Positions 33,380-34,357 of a stretch of 34,357 nt of DNA are shown here, in pieces. Origin of the DNA: Azolla pinnata (taxonomy: Eukaryota; Streptophyta; Polypodiopsida; Salviniales; Salviniaceae). Both the position numbers and the translations under genes were made by a program. The notes beneath the pieces were generated by a model that searched no databases, was not told where the DNA came from, and worked only from the letters and a program-made list of their open reading frames with translations. Every line of letters begins with the position of its first letter. Position 1 is the stretch's first letter. Where the stretch lies: assembly GCA_037176905.1 (NCBI GenBank), contig JBBBWG010029732.1:8147-42503 (forward strand), in the 5' to 3' direction.

Positions 33380-34357
33380 GGCCAGGAGAAGGACACAACA
33401 AAGAACGGCCGAGTGTGATGTGGTTTGGTAGAGTATATGATGTGATATGATATGGTGTGATGAGTTCGTATTTCTGAAAATCTTGGATGAATATGGACAA
33501 GTTGGAGGGCCCTAAGGGTTTAAGAAACAGTAATACTCATTAAATTGATGCCAACCAAGGAGGCTAAGATCCTTGCCTCTAAATTTGTGCAAGATGATAT
33601 TTTTTTGCATATTGCAGCTGCTCAGATCTCAATGTCATATCCTGAATCTAAATTAGATTGGCAGAGATATACCCTGAGAATATCAACGAGTGTCGGAAGC
33701 AAGGAAAACCCAAATTTGACAAGCTGGAACTTTGCAAAGCCCACTTCCTAAAACACTGCATTTTTGAACCGAGAAATCCCCACGGAAGAATTCACGGTTC
33801 CAACGAAGAGAGATTGCTTAATCATGCTTCGCGAGACTCTGTGTCCCTACCTCAATTTCCAGCGCAGGGGAGGGAGCACCTAGTCCCACAAACTTTGGTG
33901 GGCAGAGGGCGCCGAATCATAACAAACACATTGCATTAGTGTGTGATTTGGAGAGAACACTCACGGTGAAATTTCATGGATCTGGAGAAGTGACGGGGAC
34001 AGTGGGGAAGGCGTAGAAGATCTAAGCTGCCATGACGCCGCCTCCTAGCGTCCGTCCTTGTCTTCTGTTCCCTGCTGCTTCGCTACCTGAGACAGACAGA
34101 GACGCGCGCACATCTGCTTCCTTCCTTCCCAAGGTATCTCAGGAAAATATGTCTTGGGAAATACCGGAAATACCCCTCTAAGCTTTCCATTATTTCTGAG
34201 ACACCCTCGTGTCTTCTTTGCTTTTCCTACTACATCATCTAAAACATCGGTCTTATATTAACATCTTTCCTGGGATTGGATTGTCGTGCTCTGGGAGATT
34301 GGGCCATTGCATCCTTTTTCAGGCCCGGATCTTGCTCATCGATCGAGCTGATCTCAG
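33380..34357. promoter_or_regulatory. Upstream region of the kinase gene; possible divergent promoter
   Basis: Contains the 5' leader and promoter of the minus-strand kinase. GC content rises around 34000-34130, next to a possible plus-strand start. No motif strong enough to name was found. Confidence 0.4.
34031..34133 (+). other. Candidate first exon of a divergent plus-strand gene (weak)
   Basis: An ATG at 34031 opens a frame beginning MTPPPSVRPCLLFPAASLP. It runs to a good donor-like CCCAAG|GTATCT near 34133-34134 and then continues to a stop. The Ser/Pro/Arg-rich start would suit an organelle targeting peptide, and the local GC peak suits a first exon. The same segment could instead be leader sequence of the minus-strand kinase gene. 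The rest of any gene lies outside the window. Confidence 0.2.

Overview
This is nuclear DNA of a flowering plant. The genes are broken by many AT-rich GT-AG introns, the products are plant- or chloroplast-specific, and plant-type telobox and G-box elements are present. The strongly GC-rich third codon positions of the first gene, beside AT-rich introns elsewhere, hint at a monocot outside the grasses. That placement is inference; no species can be named from sequence alone.

Layout: (1) 1-1447, plus strand: the last two exons of a BAHD-family acyltransferase, 5' end outside the window. It has a microsatellite-like insertion in its coding region and a degenerate telomere-like intron. (2) 1448-3585: repeat-rich intergenic DNA and the presumed light/ABA-responsive promoter of the next gene. 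(3) 3586-9322, plus: a complete CHLH (GUN5/ABAR), the porphyrin-binding subunit of magnesium chelatase; 6 exons, 1394 aa. (4) 10386-15006, minus: a complete CHUP1, the outer-envelope actin-binding protein that positions chloroplasts; 9 exons, 1032 aa, convergent with CHLH. (5) 16945-25141, minus: a complete valyl-tRNA synthetase; 21 exons, 1071 aa. (6) 27105-33379, minus: a complete EDR1/CTR1-type Raf-like MAPKKK; 13 exons, 810 aa. (7) 33380-34357: its upstream region, with a possible first exon of a divergent plus-strand gene.

The exon chains were built by hand from splice sites, reading phase and family knowledge. Every junction keeps frame and each of the four complete genes sums to a whole number of codons. 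The genes do not form a pathway or cluster. CHLH and CHUP1 both serve chloroplasts, ValRS is housekeeping, and the kinase is a stress/hormone signalling component. I did not find a new multi-gene system. The most unusual signals are non-coding: a perfect 34-bp palindrome next to a duplicated piece of a ValRS intron, a perfect 54-bp tandem duplication at a CHLH 3' splice site, intronic and promoter minisatellites, telomere-like intron DNA, and a coding minisatellite inside the BAHD enzyme.
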